Positions 8,011 to 15,359 of a stretch of 19,238 bases of DNA are shown in pieces; the first letter of the stretch is position 1, and each line of letters begins with the position of its first letter. The translations under genes were made by a program, and so were the position numbers. Source of the DNA: SCQX01 sp035720945 (GTDB lineage Bacteria > Pseudomonadota > Gammaproteobacteria > Burkholderiales > Burkholderiaceae_B). The notes beneath the pieces were generated by a model. The model did not search any database. It saw nothing but the letters and a program-made list of their open reading frames with translations, and was not told where the DNA came from. The stretch lies in assembly GCA_035720945.1 (NCBI GenBank), contig DASTNK010000011.1:1-19238 (forward strand), given 5' to 3'.

Positions 8011-8768
8011 CGTTCAATGACATAGTCGCCCGCATGCCCCACCCCGGAAGACACCACGAAACCACGCGCATCGAGCATGCCGCCGATATCGGCAAGCATG
8101 TGAGGGCTGCCGCAGAGCATGGCCCGGTCGGTCTCGGGATTCAGGGGCGGCAGGCCGATGTCCTTGAACAACCGACCCGTTTCCACCAGATGCGTGATCC
8201 GTCCTTGGTTCCGGAACGGCTCCCGTGTCACGGTCGGGTAGTACACGAGCTTGTTCCGCACCGATTCGCCAAAGTACTCATTCCGGGGCAATTCGCCTTG
8301 GATGAAATCGGCGTAGGCGAGCTCATTGGCGAAACGCACGCCGTGTATCAGCACGACCTTCTCGAAGCGTTCGTAGACATCCGGGTCCTTGATGATGCTT
8401 AAGAACGGTGCCAGGCCGGTGCCGGTGGCGAACAGATACAGGTTCTTGCCGGGTTTGAGGTCATCGACCAGCAGTGATCCGACCGGCTTGCGGCTGACCA
8501 ACACCGAGTCACCCGCCTTCAGGTGCTGCAGGCGCGACGTCAACGGCCCGTTCTGCACCTTGATGCTGAGGAATTCCAGGTTGTCTTCATAATTGGCGCT
8601 GGCGATGCTGTAGGCGCGCGTGAGCGGCTTGCCATCGACCTCCAGGCCCAGCATGACGAAGTGGCCGTTATGGAACCTGAGTGCGGCATCGCGCGTGGTG
8701 GTGAAGGAAAACAACGTGTCGTTCCAGTGATGGACACTGAGAACCTGTTCGGAATTGAATGCTGCCAT
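7992..8768 (-). CDS. fpr: Ferredoxin--NADP(+) reductase
   Basis: FAD-dependent oxidoreductase moving electrons between NADPH and ferredoxin or flavodoxin; the bacterial class resembles Azotobacter and Pseudomonas Fpr. With ATG 8768 the product has 258 residues. The FAD-binding motif RAYSIAS (51-57), the pyrophosphate/isoalloxazine segment around KVQNGPLTSRL (70-80), the NADP-binding GTGLAPFLS (116-124) and CGSPHML are present. The C-terminus AFVEK matches the class. A TTG start at 8777 is also possible, since neither start has a clear SD. It lies 211 nt downstream of ntrC, with a long palindrome in between, so it probably has its own control. In related bacteria fpr belongs to the redox-stress response, which fits its place near oxyR. 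Confidence 0.92.
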   Translation of the reverse strand: MAAFNSEQVLSVHHWNDTLFSFTTTRDAALRFHNGHFVMLGLEVDGKPLTRAYSIASANYEDNLEFLSIKVQNGPLTSRLQHLKAGDSVLVSRKPVGSLLVDDLKPGKNLYLFATGTGLAPFLSIIKDPDVYERFEKVVLIHGVRFANELAYADFIQGELPRNEYFGESVRNKLVYYPTVTREPFRNQGRITHLVETGRLFKDIGLPPLNPETDRAMLCGSPHMLADIGGMLDARGFVVSSGVGHAGDYVIERAFVEK

Positions 8769-8821
8769 ATCGCACAATGAAAGTCGTGGCGGCCCAGACG
8801 GCCGGCGCGAGAATGCCGACC

Positions 8822-8854
8822 GTCAAGGATCCTCTGATTCAGAGGATTCTTGAC
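8822..8854. promoter_or_regulatory. 33-bp near-perfect palindrome upstream of fpr
   Basis: The arms GTCAAGGATCCTCTGA (8822-8837) and TCAGAGGATTCTTGAC (8839-8854) are reverse complements with a single mismatch (a G-U pair in RNA) around one central T. It lies 53 bp upstream of the fpr ATG and about 125 bp past the ntrC stop. Neither strand has a T-run after it, so it is not a typical intrinsic terminator. A dimeric-regulator operator or an mRNA leader stem for fpr are the likelier readings. Confidence 0.6.
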
Positions 8855-8979
8855 GCCAACCATGGGAATGGCTCATTTTAACCCACCGTGACAAGACGAC
8901 TCCGCGGCCACCACCAGCCGTTCGCGGTGCTTGTCGAAGTCGCCTGGCATGTGCCGGGCATATGCCGGAACGCTCGATG

Positions 8980-10605
8980 CTACGCCGACCCCGTCTCTTC
9001 GGAACCGTCATCCATCCCCAGTTCCTTGTGCTTGCGCGTCAGCGTGTTGCGTCCGATTCCCAATCGCTGTGCCGCCTCGGCGCGCCGGCCTTGGCTATGA
9101 CGCAAGGCGGCTTCCAGAATGACGCGTTCAAAATCCCGCGTCAGCGATGACATGAGTGCTGGCTCTCCACGGGACAGGCGGGCCGTCACCTCCGCAGCCA
9201 GAAGTTCCAGCCAGGTCATCTCGGCTGGCGGCGGCGGTTGCGATCCAACGCTGACCGCGGCTGCCACCCGGCTCTCCGCGGGAACCGGGTGCGACAGTTC
9301 CGGTGGCAAATCCTTGGCGTCGACGAGCTGGCCCGCCGACATGACCGTGACCCAATGACAGAAATTCTCCAGTTGACGGATGTTTCCCGGATAATCGAAA
9401 TCACACAGAACCTGTCGGGCCGCTGGGCTCAGGCGCCGCACAGGTACGCGCAGTTCCTCGGCGCTGTTCTTCAGAAACAGACCTGCCAGGGCCGGAATAT
9501 CGTCCCGGCGCTCGCGCAGCGGCGGCAGGCGCAGCCGAATGACATTCAACCGATGAAACAAATCCTCGCGGAACGCATGCTCCGCGACCAATCGCTCCAG
9601 GGGCTGATGCGTGGCCGCCACGATGCGCACGTCCACATCGATGGCCTGGGATCCTCCGACCCGATAGAAACTGCCCTGTGCCAACACGCGTAGCAGGCGC
9701 GTCTGTAGTTCCAGCGACATATCGCCGATTTCATCCAGGAACAGTGTCCCTCCGTGGGCCGCCTCGAACCGACCCCGCCGCAACTGTGTCGCGCCGGTGA
9801 AAGCCCCCCGCTCGTGGCCGAACAGCTCGGCCTCGAGCAGATCGCGCGGGATCGCTGCGGCGTTGACGGCGATGAACGGCCCTTTGGCGCGCACCCCGTG
9901 TTCATGCAGCGCGCGGGCGATCAGTTCCTTGCCGGTTCCCGATTCACCGGTGATCAACACACTGGCTGGCGACGCGGCCAAGCGGCCGATGGCGCGAAAG
10001 ACATCTTGCATCGCCGGCGACGACGACTGCATCATCACTCTCGCGCCTCCCCCGCCCCGCGAACCGCCGCTCTCCGGCGCCTCGACAGCCAAAGAGCGGA
10101 CGGCGCCGAACCCGGTGGGTTCGCTCCCGGCTTGGCGACGCCCGTTGGCATCCAGGGCTTCAGCTTTGCCACCGCTCTCCAGCAGCCGATCCGCCACGCC
10201 ATCCGCCCCGGACACCTCGGCCGGAATGGAATCTCCCAAGGATTCGTTTTCCCGCAGCGCGCGCTGGATCAGGGACACCGCCATGTTGAGATCGAACGGT
10301 TTGACCAGATACTCGAACGCGCCGCGCTGGAACGCGGCGACCGTGCTGTCCAGATCGGTGTAGGCGGTCATGACGATGACAGCCAGGGTCGGATGAAGCG
10401 CCTTGACACGCCCCAGCAGAGCGAGCCCGTCGCCTCCCGGCATCCGGATATCGGTGACCAGGACCGAGGGCGTCTCGGATTCGAGTGCCTCGAGCACCTC
10501 GTCCCCCGAGGCAAAACAACGGCACGGGATCGACACCCGCGCCAGCGCTTTCTCCAGCACCCAGCGAATGCTTTGATCATCGTCGGCGACCCAGACGGGT
10601 TTCAT
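8980..10605 (-). CDS. ntrC: Nitrogen regulation response regulator NtrC (sigma-54 activator)
   Basis: Three-domain enhancer-binding protein. The receiver domain (1-120) has the acidic pocket DDD (8-10), phospho-acceptor Asp52 in TDIRMPG, and conserved T80 and K102. The AAA+ domain has Walker A GESGTGKE (220-227), the sigma-54 contact loop GAFTGA (267-272) and Walker B TLFLDEIGD (287-295). The C-terminal Fis-type HTH lies at about 505-526 (GRRAEAAQRLGIGRNTLTRK). At 541 residues it is longer than E. coli NtrC (469), largely because the receiver-AAA+ linker (about 121-192) is a long Gly/Ser/Ala-rich stretch; the region before the HTH is also expanded. Its ATG overlaps the ntrB stop by 4 nt (ATGA). 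Phosphorylated NtrC should act on the glnA enhancer at 13299-13347. Confidence 0.96.
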   Translation of the reverse strand: MKPVWVADDDQSIRWVLEKALARVSIPCRCFASGDEVLEALESETPSVLVTDIRMPGGDGLALLGRVKALHPTLAVIVMTAYTDLDSTVAAFQRGAFEYLVKPFDLNMAVSLIQRALRENESLGDSIPAEVSGADGVADRLLESGGKAEALDANGRRQAGSEPTGFGAVRSLAVEAPESGGSRGGGGARVMMQSSSPAMQDVFRAIGRLAASPASVLITGESGTGKELIARALHEHGVRAKGPFIAVNAAAIPRDLLEAELFGHERGAFTGATQLRRGRFEAAHGGTLFLDEIGDMSLELQTRLLRVLAQGSFYRVGGSQAIDVDVRIVAATHQPLERLVAEHAFREDLFHRLNVIRLRLPPLRERRDDIPALAGLFLKNSAEELRVPVRRLSPAARQVLCDFDYPGNIRQLENFCHWVTVMSAGQLVDAKDLPPELSHPVPAESRVAAAVSVGSQPPPPAEMTWLELLAAEVTARLSRGEPALMSSLTRDFERVILEAALRHSQGRRAEAAQRLGIGRNTLTRKHKELGMDDGSEETGSA

Positions 10606-11648
10606 GCGCGCTCCAGAGACAAGATAAGACGGAATTCGGTGTGTCCGGGATCGGAATCGAATTCCAGCAGACCGCCCATCTGTTGCACATATTCCTGGGC
10701 CAGGCTCAGCCCAAGACCCGTGCCCTGGGCTCGGCCGGTGACCAAGGGATGAAATATCCGGTCACGCAGTTCGACCGGCACACCCGGGCCGTTGTCCACA
10801 ACGGAAATGATCAGACCGAGGGCCCCCCCATGGGCGGGCATGGCCGGCTGACGGCCCACGCGTGTGCGCACAATGACGCAGCGCTGGATAGCCGAAGGAT
10901 TCTCGACCAGAGCCTGCGCGGCGTTGCGCACGATATTCAGCAACGACTGCAATAGCCGCGAGGCATCTCCACGAAGGTCGGGCACCGACGCATCGTAATC
11001 GCGCAGCAACCGCACATCGGCGCCGAATTCCGCGGCGACCAGCGTATAGACGCGCTCACAGATTTCATGAACGTTGAATTTTTCAGTCAACCGGGGCTGG
11101 CCTTGCGAGACAAGCAGACGATCGACCAACGTACTGAGGCGATCCGCCTCGGCGATGATGACGCGCGTGTAATCGCGCAGGCCCGGCACGTCGAATTCGG
11201 CCTCCACGAGTTGCGCGGCGCCACGCAGGCCGCCAAGTGGATTCTTGATTTCGTGGGCGAGATTGCGCAACGATTCGCGCTGCACATCCAGCTCCCGGGC
11301 CAAAAGCTGCTGGCGCTCCAGCGCGGCGTGCTGATCGACCGGACGCAATTCCAGCACAGCCGCCCAGGGTTGGGCGTGCAGTGGCACAATGGAAAGATTG
11401 AGCATACGCCCGGAACGCAAGACCGGCACGTCCTGGCTCACGACACCCAGTTCGCCCCGCACCGCGCGCGCGAAATGTGATTTCCAGCCCGCATCGGCCT
11501 CGAACCACGCATCGCCCGCCGAACCGAGCAACTGCCGGCGCGACCGTCCGATCAGTTCCTCGGTGGAAACATTGACGTGACGGATCGCCGCCTGCTCATC
11601 GAGCAGGACGACACCGGTCGAGAGCAGGTCGAGAGCAGCTGGATCCAT
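10602..11648 (-). CDS. ntrB: Nitrogen regulation sensor histidine kinase NtrB
   Basis: Cytoplasmic kinase/phosphatase of NtrC, whose activity is set by PII proteins. With ATG 11648 it has 348 residues (E. coli 349). An N-terminal PAS-like domain (about 1-105) is followed by the H-box RNLAHEIKNPLGGLRG (128-143) with His132, N-box NIVRNAAQAL (238-247), G1 DNGPGV (285-290) and G2 GTGLGLSLAQ (309-318). No membrane segment is visible. An alternative ATG at 11702 has a good AGGGGG SD 6 nt upstream, but it would put the 11663-11687 hairpin inside the coding region and add an unconserved Gly/Arg-rich extension. I favour 11648, with moderate certainty on the start. The gene overlaps ntrC by 4 nt. Confidence 0.95.
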   Translation of the reverse strand: MDPAALDLLSTGVVLLDEQAAIRHVNVSTEELIGRSRRQLLGSAGDAWFEADAGWKSHFARAVRGELGVVSQDVPVLRSGRMLNLSIVPLHAQPWAAVLELRPVDQHAALERQQLLARELDVQRESLRNLAHEIKNPLGGLRGAAQLVEAEFDVPGLRDYTRVIIAEADRLSTLVDRLLVSQGQPRLTEKFNVHEICERVYTLVAAEFGADVRLLRDYDASVPDLRGDASRLLQSLLNIVRNAAQALVENPSAIQRCVIVRTRVGRQPAMPAHGGALGLIISVVDNGPGVPVELRDRIFHPLVTGRAQGTGLGLSLAQEYVQQMGGLLEFDSDPGHTEFRLILSLERA

Positions 11649-11662
11649 GTCTGAACCTGAAC

Positions 11663-11687
11663 GGGCGCGGGAACCCTCCCCGCGCCC
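11663..11687 (-). terminator. Strong GC hairpin between glnA and ntrB (attenuator or processing site)
   Basis: GGGCGCGGG and CCCGCGCCC form a perfect 9-bp stem with a 7-nt loop. No long T-run follows on the minus strand (GTTCAGGTTCAG), so termination would be partial at best. In the E. coli glnA-glnL-glnG operon a terminator between glnA and glnL keeps the regulators at low level compared with GlnA; this stem sits at the same place. Role inferred. Confidence 0.5.
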
Positions 11688-11718
11688 CGGCACCGCCGGC
11701 ATCACGAGCCCCCTGGGG

Positions 11719-11731
11719 GCCCGCGCCGGGC
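11719..11731 (-). repeat. Short GC hairpin just after the glnA stop codon
   Basis: GCCCG and CGGGC flank CGC, giving a 5-bp stem starting 6 nt past the glnA stop. A second tight palindrome (GCCCCC-T-GGGGGC, 11708-11720) overlaps its edge. With the 11663-11687 stem this makes the glnA-ntrB spacer heavily structured. None has a T-run. Confidence 0.35.
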
Positions 11732-11736
11732 TGGCC

Positions 11737-13149
11737 TTAGAGGGAATAATACAGATCGAACTCGACCGGATGGGTCGTCATGCGCAGGCGGGTGATTTCC
11801 GCCATTTTCAGATCGATGTACGCATCGAGCATGTCATTGCTGAACACGCCGCCACGGGTGAGGAACTCACGATCCTGATTCAGCGACTCAACCGCCTGCT
11901 CCAGAGAGGAGCACACAGTCGGGATCTTCGCATCTTCTTCCGGCGGCAGATCGTACAGGTTCTTGTCGGCGGGATCGCCGGGGTGGATCTTGTTCTGCAC
12001 GCCATCCAGGCCGGCCATCAGCAATGCCGAGAACGCCAGGTACGGATTGGCCAGCGGATCGGGGAAGCGGGCCTCGACACGACGCGCCTTGGGGCTGCCC
12101 ACATACGGAATGCGGATCGACGCCGAGCGATTGCGCGCCGAATACGCCAGCTTGACCGGGGCCTCGAAGTGCGGCACCAGGCGTTTGTACGAATTGGTGC
12201 CCGGGTTGGTCAGCGCGTTGAGCGCGCGCGCATGCTTGATGATGCCACCGATGTAGTACAACGCGAACTCGGACAGGCCCGCGTAACCGTTGCCGGCGAA
12301 CAGATTCTGGCCATCCTTCCAGACCGACTGATGCACGTGCATGCCCGAACCGTTGTCGCCGACGATGGGCTTGGGCATGAATGTGGCCGTCTTGCCGTAC
12401 ACATGGGCGACATTGTGCACCGTGTACTTCAGGATCTGGTTCCAGTCGGCGCGCTGCACCAGGGTGCTGAACTTCGTGCCGATTTCGAGCTGGCCCGGTG
12501 CGGCGACCTCGTGGTGATGGACTTCGACCGGAACGCCCTGTTGTTCGAGCAACAGGCACATTTCCGAACGCATGTCCTGGAACGAGTCGACGGGCGGAAC
12601 GGGGAAATAGCCGCCTTTGACGCCCGGGCGATGGCCGTGATTGCCGGAGTCGGAGTCGATGCCACGCGACCAGGGCGCTTCGTCGGAGCGCACTTTCACG
12701 AAGCAACCTGACATGTTGTCATCCCAGGTCACGCCGTCGAAAACGAAGAATTCGGGTTCCGGACCGAAGTACGCGGCGTCGCCAATGCCGCTGGACTTCA
12801 GGTAGGCCTCCGCGCGGCGCGCGATCGAGCGCGGATCGCGATCATAGCCCTTGAGATCAGACGGTTCGACCACATCGCAGGTCAGGATCAACGTGTTTTC
12901 TTCACGGAACGGGTCCATGCGGGCCGTGTTCAGATCGGGGATCAGCGCCATGTCGGACGCTTCGATACCCTTCCAGCCGGGGATGGACGATCCGTCGAAC
13001 GCCTGGCCCGTCTCGAGTTTGTCTTCGTCCACAGCGTGGGCCGGAACGCTGACATGATGCTCACGCCCCAGCGTATCGCTGAAGCGGAAGTCGACGAACG
13101 CGACTTCGCGCTCTGCAATCATCTTGATGATATCGTCGGGAGTCGACAT
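11737..13149 (-). CDS. glnA: Type I glutamine synthetase GlnA
   Basis: ATP-dependent synthesis of glutamine from glutamate and ammonia; forms dodecamers in the cytoplasm. The 470-residue product matches GSI-beta enzymes. Visible signatures: N-terminal FDGSSIPGW (51-59), active-site GPEPEFF (129-135), HHEVAAPGQLEIG (212-224), NGSGMHVHQS (266-275), NRSASIRIP (340-348) and the adenylylation segment NLYDLPPEE, with Tyr399 equivalent to E. coli Tyr397. It should therefore be controlled by adenylyltransferase GlnE. ATG 13149 has an AGGAG SD 5 nt upstream. Upstream lie a sigma-54 promoter and two NtrC dyads; downstream are ntrB and ntrC. Confidence 0.97.
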   Translation of the reverse strand: MSTPDDIIKMIAEREVAFVDFRFSDTLGREHHVSVPAHAVDEDKLETGQAFDGSSIPGWKGIEASDMALIPDLNTARMDPFREENTLILTCDVVEPSDLKGYDRDPRSIARRAEAYLKSSGIGDAAYFGPEPEFFVFDGVTWDDNMSGCFVKVRSDEAPWSRGIDSDSGNHGHRPGVKGGYFPVPPVDSFQDMRSEMCLLLEQQGVPVEVHHHEVAAPGQLEIGTKFSTLVQRADWNQILKYTVHNVAHVYGKTATFMPKPIVGDNGSGMHVHQSVWKDGQNLFAGNGYAGLSEFALYYIGGIIKHARALNALTNPGTNSYKRLVPHFEAPVKLAYSARNRSASIRIPYVGSPKARRVEARFPDPLANPYLAFSALLMAGLDGVQNKIHPGDPADKNLYDLPPEEDAKIPTVCSSLEQAVESLNQDREFLTRGGVFSNDMLDAYIDLKMAEITRLRMTTHPVEFDLYYSL

Positions 13150-13202
13150 AAATGCTCCTGAAAAAGGAAATAGGTACCGGGAGATAGACTCGATTTATAC
13201 AA

Positions 13203-13217
13203 GCAATAATCGTGCCA
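13203..13217 (-). promoter_or_regulatory. Sigma-54 promoter of glnA
   Basis: Minus-strand TGGCACGATTATTGC matches the consensus TGGCAC-N5-TTGC exactly, with correct GG/GC spacing. Taking the C of GC as -12 puts the start site near 13191 and gives a leader of about 42 nt before the glnA ATG. Two NtrC dyads lie upstream at enhancer distance, which supports the call strongly. Confidence 0.92.
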
Positions 13218-13298
13218 ATTTCCGAAAATCCCATTACATCGCGGCCCCGGGCCAGCGTCGATGCAAACGGGTGCGGCAAGGTATGTCTCACCAGATAA

Positions 13299-13315
13299 TG
13301 CACCAAAATAGTGCA
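13299..13315 (-). promoter_or_regulatory. NtrC-binding dyad, promoter-proximal
   Basis: TGCACCAAAATAGTGCA is an imperfect dyad fitting the NtrC consensus (GCACC-N5-GGTGC); TGCAC/GTGCA is exact and only one inner pair deviates. It is centred about 116 bp upstream of the predicted sigma-54 start and 33 bp (about three helical turns) from the second dyad, so bound dimers would lie on the same face of the helix. Confidence 0.88.
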
Positions 13316-13326
13316 ATTAATGAGGC

Positions 13327-13354
13327 ATAATAGCACCATTTTGGTGCGAACCAA
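13327..13354 (-). promoter_or_regulatory. Possible sigma-70 promoter overlapped by an NtrC site
   Basis: Minus-strand TTGGTT (13349-13354) and TATTAT (13327-13332; 5 of 6 consensus bases) are spaced 16 bp. The distal NtrC dyad fills the spacer. In E. coli the sigma-70 promoter glnAp1 is likewise overlapped and repressed by NtrC. The -35 match is poor, so this is tentative. Confidence 0.4.
13333..13347 (-). promoter_or_regulatory. NtrC-binding dyad, promoter-distal
   Basis: GCACCATTTTGGTGC is a perfect match to GCACC-N5-GGTGC. It is centred about 149 bp upstream of the predicted sigma-54 start, and lies 12 nt past the hemW stop codon. Confidence 0.9.
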
Positions 13355-13359
13355 CCTCG

Positions 13360-14583
13360 TCAAGGCAGAAATTCCGCCAGCAAGTCATTCAGAAAACGCC
13401 ATCCCATCGGAGTGGCCGTCAGCCATTGCGGATCGGATTCCAATAGCCCCTTGGCACGTGCGCGTTCGAGCGCGGGGGCTACCGCCAACAGGGACAACCC
13501 AGTGCGTTGAGCGAATGTCGAGGCCATGACACCTTGTTTCAGCCGCAGCGCATTGAGCATGAACTCGAACGGCAGATCCCGCGCGCCCACGGTGCGGTTC
13601 TCGGCCAAGTGGCTATCGTCCCGCAGAGGGGCCTTGGCCATCCAGGACACGGGGTTCTTCAACGTGGCGCGCCGAACGATGCGATCATGAAACGACAGCT
13701 TGGCATGCGCCCCCGGGCCTATGCCCAGGTAATCACCAAACTCCCAATAATTCACATTATGCAGGCAGCGCTGCCCGGATCGCGCGTAGGCGGACACCTC
13801 ATAGCGCTCCCAGCCCGACGCGGCGGTCTCCCCCGCGATCAGCTCTTGCATTTCCGCCGCCAGATCATCATCAGGCACGGCGGGAGGATACTTGGCGAAA
13901 ACCGTATTCGGCTCGAGTGTCAGATGGTAGAACGACAGGTGACCCGTGCCATACGACATGGCGGTGCGCAGATCGAGGGCGCAGCCGTCCAGCGACTGAT
14001 CGGGCAGCGCGAACATCAGGTCTAGATTGACGCGCTCGACGGCGCGCTGCGCCATGTCTATCGCCCGTCGAGCCTGCGCGCCATCATGGATGCGACCCAA
14101 TGCGGCCAGCGCCTTGTCGTCGAAGCTCTGGATGCCCAGCGAAATACGTCTGACCCCGCTACGGGCATAGCCTTCGAACCGCCCCGCTTCTGCCGTGCCG
14201 GGATTGGCCTCGAGCGTGACCTCGGCATCCGGTAACACATTCAAACAGGCGCGGAACATCGCCAGCATGCGATCCACCGCCCGTTCGGAAAGCAAGCTGG
14301 GCGTTCCGCCGCCGATGAAGATGGAGACGACCTGCCGCCCCCACACCAGTGGCACGCATTGCTCCAGGTCAGCCTGCAGAGCGGCCAGGTAGTCTTCTTC
14401 CGGAAGCTCCCCGCCTGCCTCATGGGAATTGAAGTCACAGTATGGACACTTGCGCACACACCAGGGCACATGCACGTACAGAGACAACGGCGGCAGGCTA
14501 GTCAGCCGGATGCTGCCCGGCTCCCGTCCGCCCGGACGAATGCGCACCGGCTCCACGCCCGCGGGAATCACAGCTCGCGGCAT
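13360..14583 (-). CDS. hemW: Radical SAM heme chaperone HemW (formerly HemN-like coproporphyrinogen oxidase)
   Basis: Radical-SAM protein of 407 residues. The [4Fe-4S] motif is CX3CX2C (WCVRKCPYCDF; Cys42, 46, 49), followed by GGGTPSLL (91-98), the SAM-binding glycine motif. This spacing and the position directly after rdgB point to HemW, which carries heme to target proteins, rather than the true oxygen-independent coproporphyrinogen oxidase HemN. Compared with E. coli HemW, whose conserved LPPLSLYIHIPW start is near residue 4, the chosen ATG 14583 adds about 26 residues. Other in-frame starts are not obvious, and the ATG is 3 nt past the rdgB stop, which suggests translational coupling. The C-terminal winged-helix-like HemN_C region is present. 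Confidence 0.92.
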   Translation of the reverse strand: MPRAVIPAGVEPVRIRPGGREPGSIRLTSLPPLSLYVHVPWCVRKCPYCDFNSHEAGGELPEEDYLAALQADLEQCVPLVWGRQVVSIFIGGGTPSLLSERAVDRMLAMFRACLNVLPDAEVTLEANPGTAEAGRFEGYARSGVRRISLGIQSFDDKALAALGRIHDGAQARRAIDMAQRAVERVNLDLMFALPDQSLDGCALDLRTAMSYGTGHLSFYHLTLEPNTVFAKYPPAVPDDDLAAEMQELIAGETAASGWERYEVSAYARSGQRCLHNVNYWEFGDYLGIGPGAHAKLSFHDRIVRRATLKNPVSWMAKAPLRDDSHLAENRTVGARDLPFEFMLNALRLKQGVMASTFAQRTGLSLLAVAPALERARAKGLLESDPQWLTATPMGWRFLNDLLAEFLP

Positions 14584-14586
14584 GTC

Positions 14587-15201
14587 TCAGGCCCCACCTT
14601 GTTCACGCAAGGATTCCAGCAATACGCGCAGTGCCCGGGCGCGGTGGCTCACGCGGTTTTTTTCATCAGGGTCGAGCTCGGCGGCGGTGCGCCCCAGATC
14701 GGGCAGATAAAAATGGGGATCATAGCCAAAACCATGATCTCCCCGGGGTTCCAGGGTGATTTCACCGTGCCAGAGCCCTTGCGCAATGATGGGCAGCGGG
14801 TCGTCGGCCGCTCGCACGTACACCAGGACGGCCACATAGACAGCCGAGAGATCGGCCTGGCCTGCCAGGGCACCGATCAGGCGTCGATTGTTGGCGGAGT
14901 CGGATTTTTCGCCGCCGGCCATCGAGGCGTAGCGTGCCGAATACACACCCGGCGCCCCGCCCAGGGCGCGCGCGCACAACCCCGAATCATCGGCCAGCGC
15001 CGGCATGCCGGCATGTTCACTGGCATGACGCGCCTTGGCCAGGGCATTCTCGATGAAGGTCGCGAACGGTTCGGCGGCCTCGGGAATGCCAAGCTGGCCT
15101 TGGGGCACCATGACAAGGCCGGCCTGGTCCAGAATGGCCGAGAACTCCCGCAGTTTGCCGGGATTGTTGGACGCGAGAACGACGTTGGGATGGGAAGACA
15201 T
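14587..15201 (-). CDS. rdgB: XTP/dITP diphosphatase RdgB (HAM1 family)
   Basis: Hydrolyses non-canonical purine nucleotides (dITP, XTP, ITP) to monophosphates, keeping them out of DNA and RNA. With ATG 15201 it has 204 residues (E. coli 197). Family motifs in order: VVLASNNPGKLREF (7-20), FIENALAKARHA, ADDSGLCARALGGAPGVYSARY, and GFGYDPHFYLPD near the C-terminus. The frame extends upstream to 15276, but the conserved core begins a few residues after ATG 15201. No strong SD is visible. hemW begins 3 nt after its stop codon. Confidence 0.94.
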   Translation of the reverse strand: MSSHPNVVLASNNPGKLREFSAILDQAGLVMVPQGQLGIPEAAEPFATFIENALAKARHASEHAGMPALADDSGLCARALGGAPGVYSARYASMAGGEKSDSANNRRLIGALAGQADLSAVYVAVLVYVRAADDPLPIIAQGLWHGEITLEPRGDHGFGYDPHFYLPDLGRTAAELDPDEKNRVSHRARALRVLLESLREQGGA

Positions 15202-15359
15202 GAAAATTGAACAGGGTTCACCGATTGAAGGACTTCGCTTCACGGGCCAGATGACGCGGGAGCGACGACAACCCATAGGGAAGATGCCCAGTTTAACGCC
15301 CTATACTATTTTTTTTACTTACGGTATGGTTTGAGGCGCCCGGAATTGCGCCGGCTTTC
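15202..15359. promoter_or_regulatory. Divergent intergenic region between rdgB and the mdtA-like gene
   Basis: It holds an AT-rich patch (about 15296-15330) in an otherwise GC-rich sequence. TATACT (15302-15307) is a good plus-strand -10 element, but no convincing -35 sits at the right distance. On the minus strand TAGTAT overlaps the same place. An 8-T run follows at 15309-15316. A small hairpin (GGCGC/GCGCC, 15335-15352) lies just before the first ATG of the efflux operon. Promoters for both directions probably lie here. No operator for a known efflux repressor is recognisable. Confidence 0.4.

Noticed and set aside
8540..9011. Short minus-strand open frames in the ntrC-fpr spacer
   Set aside because: They run into fpr out of frame, have no SD and no recognisable family; the palindrome falls inside one, which argues for a non-coding role.
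11647..12711. Long plus-strand open frame opposite glnA
   Set aside because: It is the antisense of a highly conserved gene, with Arg/His/Gly-rich shadow composition.
14359..15210. Plus-strand open frame opposite hemW and rdgB
   Set aside because: No recognisable domain and it overlaps two conserved genes completely.
15296..15330. TATACT followed by eight T as a strong sigma-70 promoter or terminator
   Set aside because: No matching -35 at 16-18 bp and no stem before the T-run; kept only as a low-confidence promoter region.
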